DNA of 64,000 bases from positions 122,501 to 186,500 of the forward strand of contig JAPJBO010000275.1 in NCBI GenBank assembly GCA_030068145.1. The letters run 5' to 3'. Positions 19,882 to 31,607 of the stretch are shown piece by piece. The notes below the pieces were generated by a model. It was given only the letters and a program-made list of their open reading frames with translations, had not been told where the DNA came from and searched no databases. Every line of letters starts with the position of its first letter. Position 1 is the stretch's first letter. The position numbers and the translations under genes were made by a program. Origin of the DNA: Diplonema papillatum (Eukaryota; Euglenozoa; Diplonemea; Diplonemida; Diplonemidae).

Positions 19882-20845
19882 GGTGTCTATCTGCACATTG
19901 TCTGGGTAGAATCAAAACAAACCCACCCAGAGATCGTAGCGTGCGCAAAAAAGCTACCTGACATAGCATGCAGTGTAGGCACTGTGCACGCCAAATGCGA
20001 CCCCCGTCCTCTTGCGTCCTTCACCTCGCCCGCCGGCGCCGCGATGTGCGACACGTCGCCTCAGTCGAAGTGCAACTACTCGCCGCCGACCGGCAGCTTG
20101 ACGCCGCCCGCAACAACAGCCCTTTCACGCTGTGAAACGAGTCGCGGTTCCTGCCGGAGGCTGACAGCGGCGGGGGTGCCGCGGACGAGCAGGACAGGGA
20201 CAAGCGGTACACCTACGCTGTGTCGGAAGGCAGAAGGCGCGCCGCCGGCGGTCGAGCTGCCTACACCGCGAGGCCACACGCCGTATTCCATCATGTAGCG
20301 CGCCCGCGGGAAACCTTCCGCGTTAACGCTCCATGCACGTTCCTACCGAGTCGGAGTGTGGCCACCTGTGACATCGTCTGGTAGAATCGACACGAACACA
20401 CCCAGCGATCGCAGCGCGGCGCAAAGCAACCTGACGTAGCATGCGGCGAAGGCATTGCGCACGCAAAAAGCGACTGCCGCCCTCTCGCGTCTTTTTTCAA
20501 CTCCGCAGGGACACGTCGCAACTACTCGCCGCCGACCGGCCGCTTGACGCCGGCTCCTGCCGATGACAGTCGGCGGCGGGGATGCCGCGGAGCTGCGGAC
20601 GAGAAAGAGAAGGAGACAAGCGGTACACCTACGCTGTGTCGAAGGCAGAAGGCGCGCCGCCGGCGGTCGAGCTGCCCTCACCGCGAGGCCACGCGCCTTA
20701 TTCCAGCGTATTGAGTAGTGCCCTCGCATCAAAAAATAACAAAACCCGTCTGTCTACCTGCACATAGTCTGGGTAGAATCGACACGAACACCAGAGATCG
20801 CAGCGTGCGCAAAGCTACCTGACGCGGTGCAGACACTGCGCACGT
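19882..20845 (+). pseudogene. Two decayed copies of the four-TM tail and 3' flank
   Basis: The tail-coding sequence of the gene at 18731 recurs at 19993-20298 and 20467-20712. Shared words are CGCAACTACTCGCCGCCGAC, ACAAGCGGTACACCTACGCT and GTCGAGCTGCC(C/T). Both copies have frameshifts and internal deletions. The 3' flank (ACATTGTCTGGGTAGAATC...GATCG(T/C)AGCG) follows the gene and each copy, at 19882, 20360 and 20750, so the unit is tail plus flank, roughly 450-500 bp. None contains the TM region. Confidence 0.85.
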
Positions 20846-21351
20846 CAAACGCGATCGCATCTTGAGTGCAGCACGATTCGTACTACTACCGCATGGTTAG
20901 TACCACTTAATTAGCACTGCCGCGGGCAGCGTGACCACCACGCTGGCTTCTCCTACTCTGTGTTGAACCCGCATGAAGTAGAAAGGGCGATGTGGGAGCA
21001 GTACAACAGCCCCTGTTTAACTGTCGCAGGTAGTGGGGTACGCCCATGCATACCACAGGCATATTTACTACAAATTTCCCTTCGCGTCCGAAAAAGAAGA
21101 AATCTAGCCCAGCCAACTTCTTGCCCCCCTGGAACCTCGTCCGAGGATACGGTTTTCAGGGGTGGTGCGGGTCAGCGATAAAAAGATAAAAAGCCCCCCC
21201 CCCGAAAGTCCAAAAATACCATGGTAAAGAAAATTGAAGTTAAAATTAGAAGTAAAAGGAGAAAAAAGAAATTGGCGACAACGAAAGAAAGAACAGAAAA
21301 AACAGAAAACGGAAAAAAAGAAAAAAAGAAGAAAAAAGACTCTGCATTCCG
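20846..21351. other. No supported gene
   Basis: Contains poly-C (near 21196) and a purine-rich A/G stretch (21240-21345). No coding evidence. Confidence 0.45.
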
Positions 21352-21425
21352 CGAAGAAGACTTGATGCTAGCATCAAACACTTAGAGGCAAGTAGCGCCT
21401 GAACACGAAACTAAGATTTTCCCCC
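21352..21425 (+). repeat. Dispersed repeat family B
   Basis: Core order: GAAGAAGACTTGATGCTAGC, ATCAAACA, GAGGCAAGTAGCGCCTGAAC, CGAAACTAAGATTTTCCCCC. The TGATGCTAGCATCA part is a perfect 14-bp palindrome. Other copies are at 23812-23890, 28428-28505, 34585-34663, 44956-45055 (partial) and 48480-48575 (diverged). Confidence 0.8.
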
Positions 21426-22689
21426 CCCGCCCACCGACCACAGTGTACCTGAACCTCACAAAACAAACAAAAGGTTGAAAGACACCAATCTGTACGTCCC
21501 ACGGGATCGTCGGAAACACAAAAGGGAGTAAACTGATTGGTGAGTGGGGATTGTCCCGGAGGAAGAAGTTTTGTTGAATGGTGAAAATTAAAGGTCCGCA
21601 AGGGAACATCTCCGGAGTTGGGGCGTGCACTGATAAACAAAGCATCGGACAATCAGCATCAACTGACCAAAGGTGATGCAAATGATAAGACAAAAGTTTC
21701 TTGTTCTTCGCGTGTACAGTCTCTGGGGGGGTTTCCTGTTAGCACTTTTTCGTTGGCTTCGTTTTCTCTTTCATGTGCAACCGTTGTTCCGGAAATGTTC
21801 CCGTCAGTACAGATGTACTATTAAGAAAAACCTAAACCACAACAAACGCTTAATATAATATAACAAGCAAACAAAGAAACAAAGTCGCCAGACATCAGAA
21901 CGACGCATATCGTCGACCGCACGAAAAGCGATGGTCGAAAGACGCCCACACTGTACGCCCATTCGGTTTCATCGAAAACACAAAAAAGGACCGTCGTCAC
22001 AGGCAGCGAATATCGGCCGAAAACACAAAAGAAGTTCTCTTATTTGGGTTCTTCTTTCGTGTTCTTTTTTTCCCCTACTCTCGCGATGTACGCTGTTCCC
22101 GCAGCGAAGATAATTGCTAAGCACGAGGTTACACGGACGCGCATCCACAAAGAGAACTGCACCCCACTCGCCCACCCCTACCTAGACCATGCTTCAACTG
22201 CGCAAAGGAAAAAAAGACTCGCCTCACAAGTCACACGGAGACTTCAAAAAACCGAACGCTTGGCACAAGAACCAGTCTATAACAAACGAACCTGGCTTGC
22301 CATATCAAGCAAGTAGCATCGGCACGGCTTCTTTTGTGCATGCTCCCTCCAGCCCCCCTTAGATACGTATTTGCTTGAAAATAACCCATTTGACAAAGGC
22401 CGCCCGGAGACTCTAAAATCCCGGGTTCTCAAGCGAACTTTAACTCTGAACAAGGAAGCGTCGAGGGCTCTTGGGGTTGGCGCGGGACGGCCGAGCGTGC
22501 AGCAACAGTATGAGGATAGTAAAATCTCCTGTGGCACAGCGGCACCCACAGCCTTCCGTTTGCGGCCCCTTCTCTGACACCCGACGTCTCCGGCACAAAA
22601 CAAACGAACAAAGCGGGAAGAAGAGAGAAGCCTTTTTCTTTTTGTGGAAAAGCATGCTTTCGTAAGAAATACTTGAGGACTACAATTTG
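21426..22689. other. No supported gene; short repeat pieces
   Basis: The piece at 21455-21545 shares GTACGTCC(C)ACGGGATCGTCGGAA with 2649-2694. The rest is A-rich with chance frames on both strands. Confidence 0.45.
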
Positions 22690-23000
22690 CAAAATCTCAA
22701 AGGAGGTAAAAATGTGCCTGTGTAGGCCACACGGAACATAGCCTCCGTTGAAATGAGCACAAGGCAGTCCCTCGAGTATTTATGCAGACGCGCCCGCTTT
22801 GCAGGAAATCCTTGACGAAGCTGCCGGTTTGTGAAATCGCAAAGGTAAATGTGCTGTAGCCCACACGAAACACAGGTAAATCTGGGCTAGTGGCGGGCGT
22901 GAGCGTTCCACTTCGTAGGCCTCCGGCCTCCTTCGAAGTATGCACGAGGCAGCCACCCGAGTATTTGTGGTGCTGACAATCTTGCGGGTTGCCCTTCAAC
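22690..23000 (+). repeat. Dispersed repeat family G
   Basis: Words shared with 49780-50005: GTAAATGTGCTGTAGCCCAC, ACGAAACACAGGTAAATCTG, AGTGGCG(G/A)GCGT, GGCAGTCCCTCGAGTATTT and TTTGCAGGAAAT. Parts of the same family occur at 51695-51800 and 37040-37135. Within this copy the CTCGAGTATTT block occurs twice, which suggests an internal duplication. Confidence 0.7.
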
Positions 23001-23811
23001 GTATTGTGCGGGCTACAAAGGCATAGGCAGCGTGTTATGGTGATTGATCAGAGCCTAATCTGAGAATGACAGGTAAGAGTAGAGACAAGTGGGAGCGATC
23101 GACCGGCACGCCCAAATAAAGCGAAGCACCTGTCTTTCTTTGACAACCTGCAGGGCATTGGCTACAAATCTGTTGGCGCTGCAGATTCGAATCGACTCAG
23201 GCGTTAAGTTCTCGGGCGCAAATTTTCCGTTCCTGCTGATGAAGTGCGGGAAACGCTTTGCCTGTACATCAAGAACACCCCGGATAAGACTGGCAACGAT
23301 AGAAAATGAAAACGTGTTCTGAAAAGTCGAATAGTCGGCAACAGGCAACAAAGGCACGCACACGTACACGCGTTGCCATTGGCACGAATACGATATACAT
23401 CCATCTCAGGCCTCCATGACGATGGTCACCCGGAGACCATGCCACCCTGTATTCGCCAGCGAACTTTCACTTTAAATACTCCCAGCCTCAGTGGTCGACC
23501 GGAGAGCTTAAAACACCGAACCTTCAAACCACAAAAATAAAAAGCGCTGAAATTTCTGGCCTCCAAGTTTGATTGTCGAGTGCACCGCGAGCTCTTGGTT
23601 CGTAGCGAAGCATCCCCCTCCCTCCCCCTTTGGATTGGTCTGCGTTCAAGAGCGAAACATGAGACGAAGAACGAGGTGCACACAACACCGCGGTGAAAAA
23701 AACACAGGGCTAGTCCCTCAAGGTTTCATTCCCCACTTTGGGAGCCGTACACTCCCCTCTTTACAACTTTCTATTTTCTATTTTGCATCCCTTTCCTAGA
23801 CGACATCTTCC
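23001..23811. other. No supported gene
   Basis: No coding frame beyond chance length and no recognised repeat. Confidence 0.4.
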
Positions 23812-23890
23812 TCGAAGAAGACTTGATGCTAGCATCAACCATGCATGAGAGGCAGTGCTCTGCCTAAACATTAAGCTAAGATTTTCCCCC
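23812..23890 (+). repeat. Dispersed repeat family B
   Basis: GAAGAAGACTTGATGCTAGC, ATCAACCATGCATGAGAGGC, TAAGCTAAGATTTTCCCCC. Nearly identical to the copy at 28428-28505. Confidence 0.8.
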
Positions 23891-24205
23891 TCTAGTCTGG
23901 GCTGCTACCAAAAAAGCGACCACAGTTCTGACGAGTAATCGTAACTTATTCCTGCAGGACTGGCTTTGTTGAATGACGCTCGTGGCAGACAACTGACCCC
24001 CAGCTTTCATCTATCGCACGAATCGCGTTGGGAACCGCGTTCAGAAAAATATTGGACCGGAAATCTTTGGACCGGAATTTTTCTTGGACTTTTTGGAGGT
24101 TCTGAAAAGAAATTTGGACTCTCCCCCGTGAAAGAAGACAAGCAAGCGCTGCAGTCACAATCGCAGGGGGCCCTGAGTTTTTTAGCTGATTGCTCAGACA
24201 CGGTT

Positions 24206-24670
24206 GCAGGGGCCTCCTCCCGTGTGACGGATTCGCCTGTGCTGGTAGCACGGGTGGTCCTGGCTGTGACGAGCTACGAACAGCCGCCTGACAAACCAGA
24301 CTCACACCGCTGTCCTCTGCAGACACTCAGGTTCGCCGCTTACGAGTCTGTGATTTAAAGAACCGAAACACGGCGCAGACGGGACCAGTGCGGTGTTGAG
24401 CACATCCATTTCAAGCACGTTCTTGAAGTCTCCCTCCCTCTCTAGTTCGGGTTGCTCAGATACGGTTGACTGCGGGCCTTCTCCTCGAGACGGACTTGTC
24501 TGTGCTCTCGTAGCACGGGTGGTCCCCGCCGCCTCCGAGCTACTCACACCGCTGTCCTGTCTGCAGACTCTCACGTTCCACGCTGTTGATGGTCCGTTTA
24601 AAGGACCGAAGCACGATGGTGCAGATGAGACAAGGCGTTGCGCACGTATTCATCCCGAGCACGTTCCTCC
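24206..24670 (+). repeat. Dispersed repeat family A, two adjacent copies
   Basis: The copies at about 24206-24430 and 24450-24670 each run from a GTAGCACGGGTGGTCC word to a (C)GAGCACGTTC word. They are truncated in different places, with deletions around the TCAGGTTC block. Tandem placement suggests duplication of one element or repeated insertion at one site. Confidence 0.7.
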
Positions 24671-24949
24671 ATATCCCCCCCTCTAGCCTCTCTTTGACGT
24701 GCATGCAAGAAATATTTGATGGTCGTATTCGAGACCTCACCTTTGTCATTGACCACCTCCGCCCTTTTGTACTGCAAAAGCGACAGACTACCGCCTTCCG
24801 AATCGCAAGCAAGTATTCAGGGCTTCCGCTGCGAGGAGGCGAAGCGGAGTATCCTCCTTTTTTGAGCGAACGACAGAGGATGGTTTCCCCGACTTGCTAG
24901 TAAGGCCATTCACTAGGCATTTACGATCTGATCTTACTAGTAAGAAATC

Positions 24950-25235
24950 TTACTAGCCACTGGTCATTCTTACTGGTGCACTGGCCATTCTTACTGTGCA
25001 CTGGTCGTTCTTACTGGTGCACTAGTCATTCTTACTGGTGCACTAGTCATTTTTACTGGTGCACTGGTCATTCTTACTGGTGCACTAGTCATTCTTACTG
25101 GTGCACTAGTCATTCTTACTGGTGCACTGGTCATTCTTACTGGTGCACTAGTCATTCTTACTGGTGTACTAGTCATTCTTACTGGTGCACTGGTCATTCT
25201 TACTGGTGCACTAGTCATTCTTACGAGTGCATTAG
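24950..25235. repeat. 21-bp minisatellite (about 13 units)
   Basis: CATTCTTACTGGTGCACTAG plus T repeats, alternating GCACTAGTC and GCACTGGTC variants in a partly regular higher-order pattern. Flanking words (CTTACTAGTAAG) are themselves palindromic. Confidence 0.93.
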
Positions 25236-26392
25236 CCCGCTTTCTTGGAGCATGAAAAGAGCCCTTATCACAAGGGATTGTTTCACAAAATTCATTAGTC
25301 ACTAGTCGCCAGTAATGACAAAACACTGGGAAGGTATTCTCGCTAGTAAGAACACTGTTTTCCCAATGACTAGTGCTCCGTGTGGAGCCACTGCAAGGGC
25401 TGTTTTCGGCAACTTGCTTTATCTGCCGCACAAAATGTCAATAACAGTTGGGCGCACGAATATGTGAAGAGCACACGTCACACGAATGCAGTTCGGCGTG
25501 ATGCCAGCATTTCGCAAGGAGCCATCAGATTCCTGTGGCGCCGCTCGTACGTTCGCTTGAAAACGGCGGAAGAGAAAAAGTAGGCAGAGGCAACTTCCGC
25601 CGATGATGGACACCCAAAGACTTCCCTCCCCTCAACCCTCGGATGCTCAAGCAATTCACTCTGAAAAGGAGTTCCAAGCGAACTTTCCCTCCGGAAAACA
25701 TTTTCCCTTATCTTCGCAACAAGCGACGCACTTTTTCCCATCACCACTCGACGCCCGGCCCTCATAGGTCACATTGAATAGATCGCAAGCAACTCTTGCT
25801 TTTATTTGCTTTGCTTTGGTGAAGACCAACAATTCCTGACTTCCTTGGCCGAAACAATTCTTGCAGGCACTCGCTTTGCCTTCCGTGCTTTGAACCAAAA
25901 CCAGATCCGGGTTTGGGGTTGAAGCCGAAAATGGGCCAGAATAGATAGATTAAACAAGATCCTTCGTGCCCGTCCTCGGTGTGAAAGCATGGCGACGGGG
26001 TGATCCTTCATTGGCCTCGTTTCATTCATGTCCAAGGAGGCCGATGGCGAACAAGTACAGTGATGGAAAGGTGCAAAGAACTTTCAAAAGAGGGTTAAAA
26101 GTACTCGAAGAGCGGTAAGAGTTGAAGATGCGTTGCTGGACATGCTCGCGACCTTTGTCCCGAAAGCGGTGTAGACATAGCCTCCAGTGACGCAAACACC
26201 ACGCGCTCTTGTAACAAGCCTTTCCCCCGAAAAAGAACAGCGAGAGAAGAGAACCTGCGTTTTGGTTCTCTTCTCTTTTTGGGTGAAGATACCAACAAAC
26301 AGAGCCAAATGGGTCCTCACCTGCCACTTCCGTCTCCTGGCCGGATCCAGCGGCTGCCTTGAACACAGACCAAAACTACGAAAGCCGACCCA
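25236..26392. other. No supported gene; one strong hairpin
   Basis: GAGAAGAGAACC and its inverted copy GGTTCTCTTCTC at about 26240-26275 flank a short loop and could form a stable stem. Frames of 60-145 codons in this stretch show no domain. Confidence 0.45.
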
Positions 26393-26472
26393 AGCAACTG
26401 CCGCCGGAGATAAGTCTGCCAAATAATCAACCGCCTTCGGGTGAGCTGGCCTGACAGTTGCTTTCGTCGAGA
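26393..26472 (+). repeat. Dispersed repeat family C
   Basis: Third copy of the repeat that precedes the 7TM gene: CAACTGCCGCCGG, ACCGCCTTCGGGTGAGCTGG, CCTGACAGTTG, TTCGTCGAG. It is more diverged than the two at 5309-5572 are from each other. Confidence 0.6.
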
Positions 26473-26592
26473 AGTTGAGAAGATTTGCTGTTCGGAACGC
26501 AAAGAATCCTTTGTGGCACTCTCAAAAACAAAAGAAAAAAAGCAAACAAGCCGTCCAACAAAAACAATGGCTATATTTCGCCCGAGAGAAAG

Positions 26593-26628
26593 TTGTTTTC
26601 TTGCACTCGAGTGCAAGAAAACAGCTTG
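26593..26628. other. Perfect palindrome
   Basis: GTTTTCTTGCACTCGAGTGC and onward is self-complementary over about 30 bp with no spacer. It lies in otherwise unremarkable sequence. Confidence 0.85.
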
Positions 26629-26639
26629 CTCGAGGCAAG

Positions 26640-28224
26640 AAGATGGCTTTTCCACCTGCCAGACGACTTTGAGGCACTGCGAGAGGCTACTTTCAGGGAC
26701 ACGAACGATGCCGTATGTGGGCCTGATCTGACGAAAGAAGAAATTTGGGTGACAGTGCACGTTGGTCTACTCAGAAGAGCACGAGTCAGTGTGCAACTAG
26801 AGCGTGCTGTCAGATGTGTCTTGAGTGCTGACGTTGAGTAACACAGCTGCCTACTGTAGTGTCGTATACGACCTGTGGCACAGAACTTGTGGAGAGCTCT
26901 TGACTCGGCTAGTTGGGAGTGCCTGAACTGGTGCGGAAAACCAAAAGTGTCTACAGTGAAGAAAAAGTACGTCTATCTGTCTACAAGGCGTTGCCACGCG
27001 AGGGTCCCTGACCCCCCTACTGTTCCTATGCGAAGGTCCCGAGCTCTATTGGCCCTGGATGACTCCGGCTTCTATATCTCCCAAATTTCATATGAAGAAA
27101 CGTGGCCTCTAGCACGTAGAAGAGTCGGTAGGTGGAAAACCTCCTCTTCTTCCCCTTCTCACCATCCGACTCCGAGCCTCTACGGCCAAACCGAAGACTC
27201 TAAAAAGAACTACCGGTCTGCAAACCTCAAAACACTAAAGAAACGAAACCACAATTCGAAAAAAAAGCTAAGGTTTGAACTCAGAAAGAAGACTTTCCCT
27301 CCAAGCAGCCGACGCAAGAGTTTGGGTGTCCCTGAGCCATTTCACCTACACCCCCCTGAAAGCGACCTGAGCTTGCGGCGATTACACTCGGTTCCGCAAT
27401 TCCGCAATCCAGCAATTGTCCAGGTGGGTAGCGTCACCTTCCCGATGCGAACTGATTGCCGGCTGGATGCAACGGCACCTTCGTACCACCGACACCCTCT
27501 GGGTGCTTCCAGGTACCGCGCAATCGGGGATTTGAAACATGATGCTTAATGACGAAAGCCCGCACCCACGCGGCGTTGACGGTGGCTAGCCTTTGAAAGG
27601 GCTGCATTGACGTTACTTTGATCAAACTCACACTAAGCTGAAAACCTGCAAGGCTCGACAACGTACGATCGGGCAGGGGGTGACTTGGCTCAGCGTCCCT
27701 CGGTCGTTGCTGTGCGTGACATTGTTTTAACTAACCCCTTTCCGCTAGCCGCACGCTCAAGCGAAGACATGCACTTCTTCGCACTTGGGCTAGTCACGAG
27801 GATATAATCCTTTCCAAAAAAGGGTACTTGCATCCAGAAGTCTCGAGGAAACTCTCCTTGAAGCGCCTCGGGTAAGGTGCCTGAGCACGGATGTTCTCGC
27901 ATTCGGACACTGTGCCTCCGCTTTGTTTGGCTGGTTAGGTGTGGGGTAGGGGCAAGCTCGTCTTCCTTGCGTGGGTGGTGTTCTCGGCTGCACGCTGTGC
28001 TCCAGCAGCGAGTGGGGGAGTTAAACTGCGTGGTCCATTTTGCGTGTGTGGCACACCCGCAAATCCAGTGAATTCGACGTTCGAAAACATTGACATGAGC
28101 ATGTTGTAGACTTCACACGCCCAGCAGGCGTGTGAATGTGTGCGTATTTGGCCTCCATTGCAGGCGATCGTAACTGCAAGGTTTGTTGCACTGGATTTCA
28201 CACTGACACCCGACACTTTTGACT
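26640..28224. other. No supported gene
   Basis: A 224-codon plus-strand frame ends at 27549, but its translation is low in hydrophobic periodicity, lacks a domain and begins at a non-ATG codon. A piece near 28020-28075 shares the 22-bp unit and flank of the array at 165-400. Confidence 0.4.
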
Positions 28225-28505
28225 CCCCACCCGGTACGAACAGCCGCCTGACAAACCCGACTCACCCACCGCTGTCCTGACTGTAGGCACTCAGGTTCCG
28301 CGCTGATGGTTGCCTTGACCGAAACACGATGCAGCTAGGACCGGTGCGGTGTTGAGCACATATTCGTTCCAAGCACGGTTCCCCACCCCCCTATCTATCT
28401 TTGCATCCGTTTTCTACACAACATCTTCTTCGAAGAAGACTTGATGCTAGCATCACCATGCATGAGAGGCAGTGCTCTGCCTAAACATTAAACTAAGATT
28501 TCCTC
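28225..28505 (+). repeat. Dispersed repeat family A followed by family B
   Basis: The family A copy (28225-28390, internally deleted around the ATGGTCCGCC block) is followed directly by a family B copy (28428-28505). The same A-then-B neighbourhood does not hold elsewhere, so these look like independent elements. Confidence 0.7.
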
Positions 28506-29049
28506 CCGGTTCACGAGTATAAGTCTTGCATTAGAGCGTCGAAGCCCCTGACTTCTTCCACGCCGCGAAGCAGAACGATCCCGTCCCAAGCATGTCCCCC
28601 GTCACTTCCCCGTAACTGCGTCAGACCCTGTAAAGTTCCATTACAGGACGTTTGCCCGAATTGGGCAGTACCCTCCTCTTCGCTTTCCCCCCAACTCCCA
28701 ACCACTCCACACCCAGGCAAGTTCTATGGTCAACTGATGACTAGAATGCCGGCCTTCTGAGCCTAGCAAACCACCGTTTTGGTCGTCTTCACACACACAC
28801 ACACTCTCTCTCTCTCTCTCTGACACAGCAAAAAAATCGGCCGACCTGTTCTCGCCGTTGCGTCCCTTTGTCTTTCAGGTTACCTCTTCCGTTCAGAAAT
28901 CTGCAGTACTGCTGTACTCAAATAGAACACTTCCGTGGGTCACGTCTGCTAGGGCAAGGTCCCCCCCCCCCGACGTGCATCTCTGAAAGGGCCTCTCACG
29001 AGAACGCGAGAGGAGCACCACACAGTAAAGCTCAGCACCCTCGGCCCGC
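28506..29049. other. No supported gene
   Basis: Contains a (CA)n-(CT)n microsatellite at 28791-28822. No coding evidence. Confidence 0.45.
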
Positions 29050-29275
29050 GCCTTCCGCAGTATGGGCCAGCACGAGAGGAACCCTCGCTTAAGTCTCTAC
29101 AGCCTCCACAGTTGTTGCGACCAGTCTTCTGCCTCTGGCTGTAGTGGAGTATTTGCTGAACGCCTAAAAGCCAGCACCCAGTCTTGAGAGGACACGGAAT
29201 TCCGTGTGAGTTACTCAAGGCATATCGGATTCATCGGGCCACGACTAGCTTCTGCATACGGTCGGCAAAGGAAAA
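29050..29275 (+). pseudogene. LSU rRNA 3'-region fragment
   Basis: Carries GCACGAGAGGAACC, a variant of the universally conserved sarcin-ricin-adjacent AGTACGAGAGGAAC, then GCTGAACGCCT, then GTGAGTTACTCAAGGCATAT and GGGCCACGACTAGCTTC. The last two blocks match the inverted fragment at 34325-34535. The piece is diverged and truncated, so it is an rRNA pseudogene. Confidence 0.75.
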
Positions 29276-29770
29276 ATCCCCCGCAACGGACGGCTCGAAC
29301 CTGGCCTCTGACGATCCGATCCGCTGACAATATGCTCAACCTGCACGTTGTTGCTCTCTTGCTGTTGCCAGATTCCAGCACAGTTCTGCGACGAAGCGGC
29401 GAAGTTTCAGGCCATGCTGAAGGTTGCTCTTGCACAGAGCGGGCCCGTGCAGCTTATGAATATCTGTAATGATGCCCTGCACTGGTCACTACATAGACTA
29501 CTGCTTCGATCGTACCGTGATGGCCAGCTTCAAGCAATTGCATGCATCTCCAGGGGATAGAGACGGACCAGATAAACCTGTATACCGTGATAAACGGCGG
29601 CAGCCTATTCGATGCTGTTTCAGGGGATAAGGGTGGACCGGCTAACATACCCCAGAAGGCTTTTGTCGGTTTGTCGACGTGATCTTGTACCTTGGAAAAA
29701 GCAGAGCGGTGCTGAGCTATATGGTGCGCAAGACTCAACCCCGGAAGTGCTCTCTAAGGGGTGGTGCATG

Positions 29771-29850
29771 CACCGACCATCCAGGTGCCATCCAGGTGCC
29801 ATCCAGGTGCAATCCAGGTGCCATCCAGGTGCCATCCAGGTGTCCCTTCT
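29771..29850. repeat. 11-bp tandem repeat (about 7 units)
   Basis: CCATCCAGGTG repeats head to tail, with one CAATCCAGGTG variant. A (CT)n run follows at about 29890-29930. Confidence 0.92.
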
Positions 29851-31607
29851 GGACAGGGGACTAGGGGACCGCGCCTCGATATACTCCACCCTTTCTCCCT
29901 CTCTCTCTCTCTGTCCTCTCTTTTTCTCTCTTGCTTCGTCATTATACATCTGTTTCTGTTGTGCGTAGACAATGAGATTCGTTTCTAAGCACTGCGAAGT
30001 TCAGATAACTAATGGTATAAAAGAAAAAGTCGAAATAAGTGTGATGGGCGTTCCAGGTCGCCCGGAGTTCTTCCGCGCAATGTGTCCTTTTTCAGCTTCA
30101 AGGTTTCGTCAGCAGACTGCCACGTATCCGACACCTGCAAGCTGACGAAGGGCAAGAAGCTGCGGAAAGCGGAACTTCCCTTCCATTCTTCTTATGATCC
30201 AACGTGCAAGGCTGGAGGAAACGCGTCACGGGCCATACACGGCATTTCTTTGCGCCCTGTACCAAGAAACAAACGTCCAGGAGAAAGCGTTCAACGAAAA
30301 AAAAATTCCTCCCCTCATCATTTTCCGGTTTCAACTGTTTGACCAGTGACGCATCTTATTTTTGAAAGTGTGCAAGTATTGCGGGGTGCAGTGGACCAGA
30401 TCTCTTGTGTTTGCGCTGCTCGCGTTTGCGGGAGTCGGAATCCCTTTCGTACCTAACGTGGGCCAACCCCTCCTTGCGTGGGAAAAAGCTATCAAAGGAA
30501 CCGTCTGGCAACGCCTTCTTCTGTCTGTTCTGCCAAGAGCTGCGGCGCAACTATTCTTTGTATTCTCCAGACATCACCCCAAAGCGGATCGCGCCAGAAA
30601 GAACCAAAATATAGCTGGGAAAAGCTATAGAAAGAACACCCACACACACACGCAAGTCTCCGTTCCTTGAAGCCTTTCAAACGTCGTCTGCGGGGACCTC
30701 GGACTGAGTTGGGCAGGGTTGTTGGGAGCCTTGATGGGAATCATCTCCCCTGATATACAGCCGCGCCGTTGAAAAAGGATGAGAGGAGCAGCGCGCACCC
30801 AACTGGAACTGTACGCACTGTCCAGCCCCTTTACCCTGAGACTTTTGTTGAGCTAGTTGACAGCTGCCGAGGAAAAGCGTCTACAAAATGAGACGAAACG
30901 GAGGCAAGAGAGACGCACTGTGAGTGGTGTCGTGCCAAATTCACAACAGTGAAACACACTCTACAATGGCGACGTGAGCGGGGAGCGGGGAACCCTGGGC
31001 AGAAGCGGTCACCTGACTGTTGCGAATACTTCCGGTCGGTCCGAGCATGCCTGCCACTTCCCGACACGCTTCGATAGGCAAGCACCGCGGCTGAAGCACG
31101 TTGACGAGAAGCAAGGCAGAACACACTGGCCAAGGATTCTTGATTCTTGTTCCAGACATTAGGCTGAATAACCTTGTTTATGAATATCTCAGTTTGATTC
31201 ATATCCCGCAAACTGACTAAGAACCCTGTTGATTCATATTCCAGAATTGAATTCATGGGCGAGGCACAGGCGAAAGAGTTCTTGTTAGACCGCCGCACAA
31301 CGAATCTGTTCTGTCAGGACTACGAAGCCTCCTCCGGTACTGAGCGCGGGGGATTCCTTTAAACTTCTTCTGCTCCGACGTTGCCCACTTCAACAAGCCA
31401 GGGACTTAAACACACGCACACCGATCAGCAAGCGCACACAGCTCCACTTGCAGGAGGAAGAGGGCGCGGGTTGGGGCTTGCACTGCGGAGGGGGGTTGTG
31501 GTGGTGGTGGAGGAGCGGCGTAGCAGTGGGCGGAGCCCGAGAGGCTTGGGGACGGGGCATCCCGACCCCCGCACGAGCGCCAGCTCCGTGTCGGGTGCGG
31601 GAGAGCG
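29851..31607. other. Intergenic stretch upstream of the PPR-like gene
   Basis: No coding frame is convincing. There is a short CA run at 30640-30655 and purine/GTG-rich sequence from 31440 to 31560 just before the start codon of the next gene. I see no promoter motif that I could defend. Confidence 0.45.

Noticed and set aside
26875-27549. 224-codon plus-strand frame
   Set aside because: Starts at a non-ATG codon, shows no hydrophobic or domain pattern, and lies in a repeat-rich block.
29050-29275. Functional rRNA gene
   Set aside because: Only a few hundred bases of LSU are present and conserved bases are altered. The same holds for the other fragments, which are isolated and in both orientations.
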